Both the position numbers and the translations under genes were made by a program. Shown here in pieces: positions 5,515-6,314 of a stretch of DNA of 6,314 nt; within the stretch, counting starts at the first letter, position 1, and each line of letters begins with the position of its first letter. Origin of the DNA: Deltaproteobacteria bacterium (GTDB lineage: Bacteria; Desulfobacterota; Desulfobacteria; Desulfobacterales; JAABPS01); the NCBI GenBank assembly GCA_019309685.1, contig JAFDFT010000145.1, forward strand, positions 1-6,314. Direction: 5' to 3'. The notes below the pieces were generated by a model that made no database searches, was not told where the DNA came from, and saw only the letters and a list, made by a program, of their open reading frames with translations.

Positions 5515-6314
5515 ATGACTGAATCCATAAATATTCTTAAAGTTGTTAAGTTCAGACAGCTTATCCCCGGGCTTTTATCACTGCTTCTCAGGCTTCCGAC
5601 TCTCTTATTTGTTATAAAAGAACTGAACAAGGTCAGTGAAGGAAAAGGGGTTACCATAGGCCTTCATTTAGAGGAAAACGCGGTAAAATTTGCCAATAAT
5701 CCGGCGATCTTGTATGAGGATGTGCGCTATACTTATAAAGAGTTTAACCAGGAGATTAACCGTTATGCCCATTATTTTCTGTCCCGGGGATTAAAAAAAG
5801 GAGATACCATTGTAGTATTTGTGGAAAACCGACCGGAATATCTAATTATTGTAGGGGCTGCCTGTAAAATTGGTGCTATTACTTCATTAATTAACACCAA
5901 CCAACGTTCCAGTGCATTGAAGCACAGCATTAACCTTGCCCCTGGGAAAATGTATTTGATCGGGGAGGAGTTGATCGACGTTTTTGAGACCGTCAGACCG
6001 GAATTGAAAATACAAAAGGAGAACACGTTATGCTTTTTGGCAGATAATGGCCAGACTGAGATACCGGCCGGATATATTCATTTGCAAGAAGCGGTAAGGA
6101 ACTTTTCCACCGACAATCCGCCGACAACCAGTCAAATAACCAATAATGATCCTTACACTTATATCTTTACTTCCGGAACAACGGGCCTGCCGAAAGCGGC
6201 GATTTTGCCTCATATGCGCTGGATTTCCTCAATGCTGGGTTTTGGGAAATGTGTTATGAATCTGAAATCCAGTGATATTCTTTACTGTACTATGCCCTTG
6301 TTCCATGGCACAGC
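5515..6314 (+). CDS. long-chain acyl-CoA synthetase, FATP/FadD6-type (partial, runs off the right edge)
   Basis: The visible 266 codons are the N-terminal part of an ANL-superfamily ligase, which activates a carboxylic acid with ATP to an acyl-adenylate and then an acyl-CoA. The phosphate-binding loop is YIFTSGTTGLPKAA at residues 216-229. The wording (Y-I-F/Y-TSGTTGLPKAA) is that of the FATP/very-long-chain group (SLC27, FadD6). The next motif, MPLFHGTA, begins at residue 260 and is cut by the window edge. A hydrophobic segment at about residues 16-34 (LIPGLLSLLLRLPTLLFVI) is typical of the membrane-associated N-terminus of this group. Family length is about 600 residues, so over half is missing. 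It follows the oxidoreductase in the same direction and is probably in the TetR operon. The substrate may be a long-chain or isoprenoid acid, which is an inference. Confidence 0.92.
   Translation, partial: MTESINILKVVKFRQLIPGLLSLLLRLPTLLFVIKELNKVSEGKGVTIGLHLEENAVKFANNPAILYEDVRYTYKEFNQEINRYAHYFLSRGLKKGDTIVVFVENRPEYLIIVGAACKIGAITSLINTNQRSSALKHSINLAPGKMYLIGEELIDVFETVRPELKIQKENTLCFLADNGQTEIPAGYIHLQEAVRNFSTDNPPTTSQITNNDPYTYIFTSGTTGLPKAAILPHMRWISSMLGFGKCVMNLKSSDILYCTMPLFHGT

Overview
The window holds four complete protein genes and one gene cut off at the right edge, from an organism of moderate to low GC with AT-rich intergenic DNA. The gene types (a URO-D/MtaA-like protein, a CrtI-like flavoprotein, a CrtC/AttH-like lipocalin-fold protein, a FATP-type acyl-CoA synthetase) and the GGGGACGTT-type palindromic repeat suggest an anaerobic, Desulfobacterota-like bacterium. 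That placement is an inference from gene content; there is no rRNA or other marker gene here.

Layout: bases 1-409 carry no convincing gene. They may contain the last 18 codons of an upstream gene, a short hairpin, an AT-rich stretch and a roughly 295-bp block bounded by imperfect inverted repeats and rich in nested inverted repeats. Next comes a URO-D family protein (413-1579, +). A 157-bp element with 25-bp terminal inverted repeats (1599-1755) fills the gap to the convergent CrtC/AttH-like gene (1775-2800, -). That gene has a short overlapping leader ORF carrying the only good ribosome-binding site in front of it (2784-2855, -). A 360-bp divergent control region follows, with a near-consensus promoter and an 18-bp interrupted palindrome at the predicted transcription start. 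To its right is a rightward set: a FadR-like TetR regulator (3191-3805), a CrtI/phytoene-desaturase-type FAD oxidoreductase (3856-5385) and the first 266 codons of a FATP/FadD6-type acyl-CoA synthetase (5515 to the edge).

How they may work together: the TetR protein probably represses its own promoter and may also control the divergent CrtC-like gene from the same operator. A hydratase-like protein, a polyene or isoprenoid-type desaturase and a lipid acyl-CoA ligase under one regulator suggest handling of a hydrophobic isoprenoid or long-chain lipid: oxidation or hydration, then CoA activation. No phytoene synthase or other carotenoid biosynthesis gene is visible, so ordinary carotenoid synthesis is not supported. 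The URO-D protein lies beyond the repeat element in a separate transcription unit and may be unrelated.
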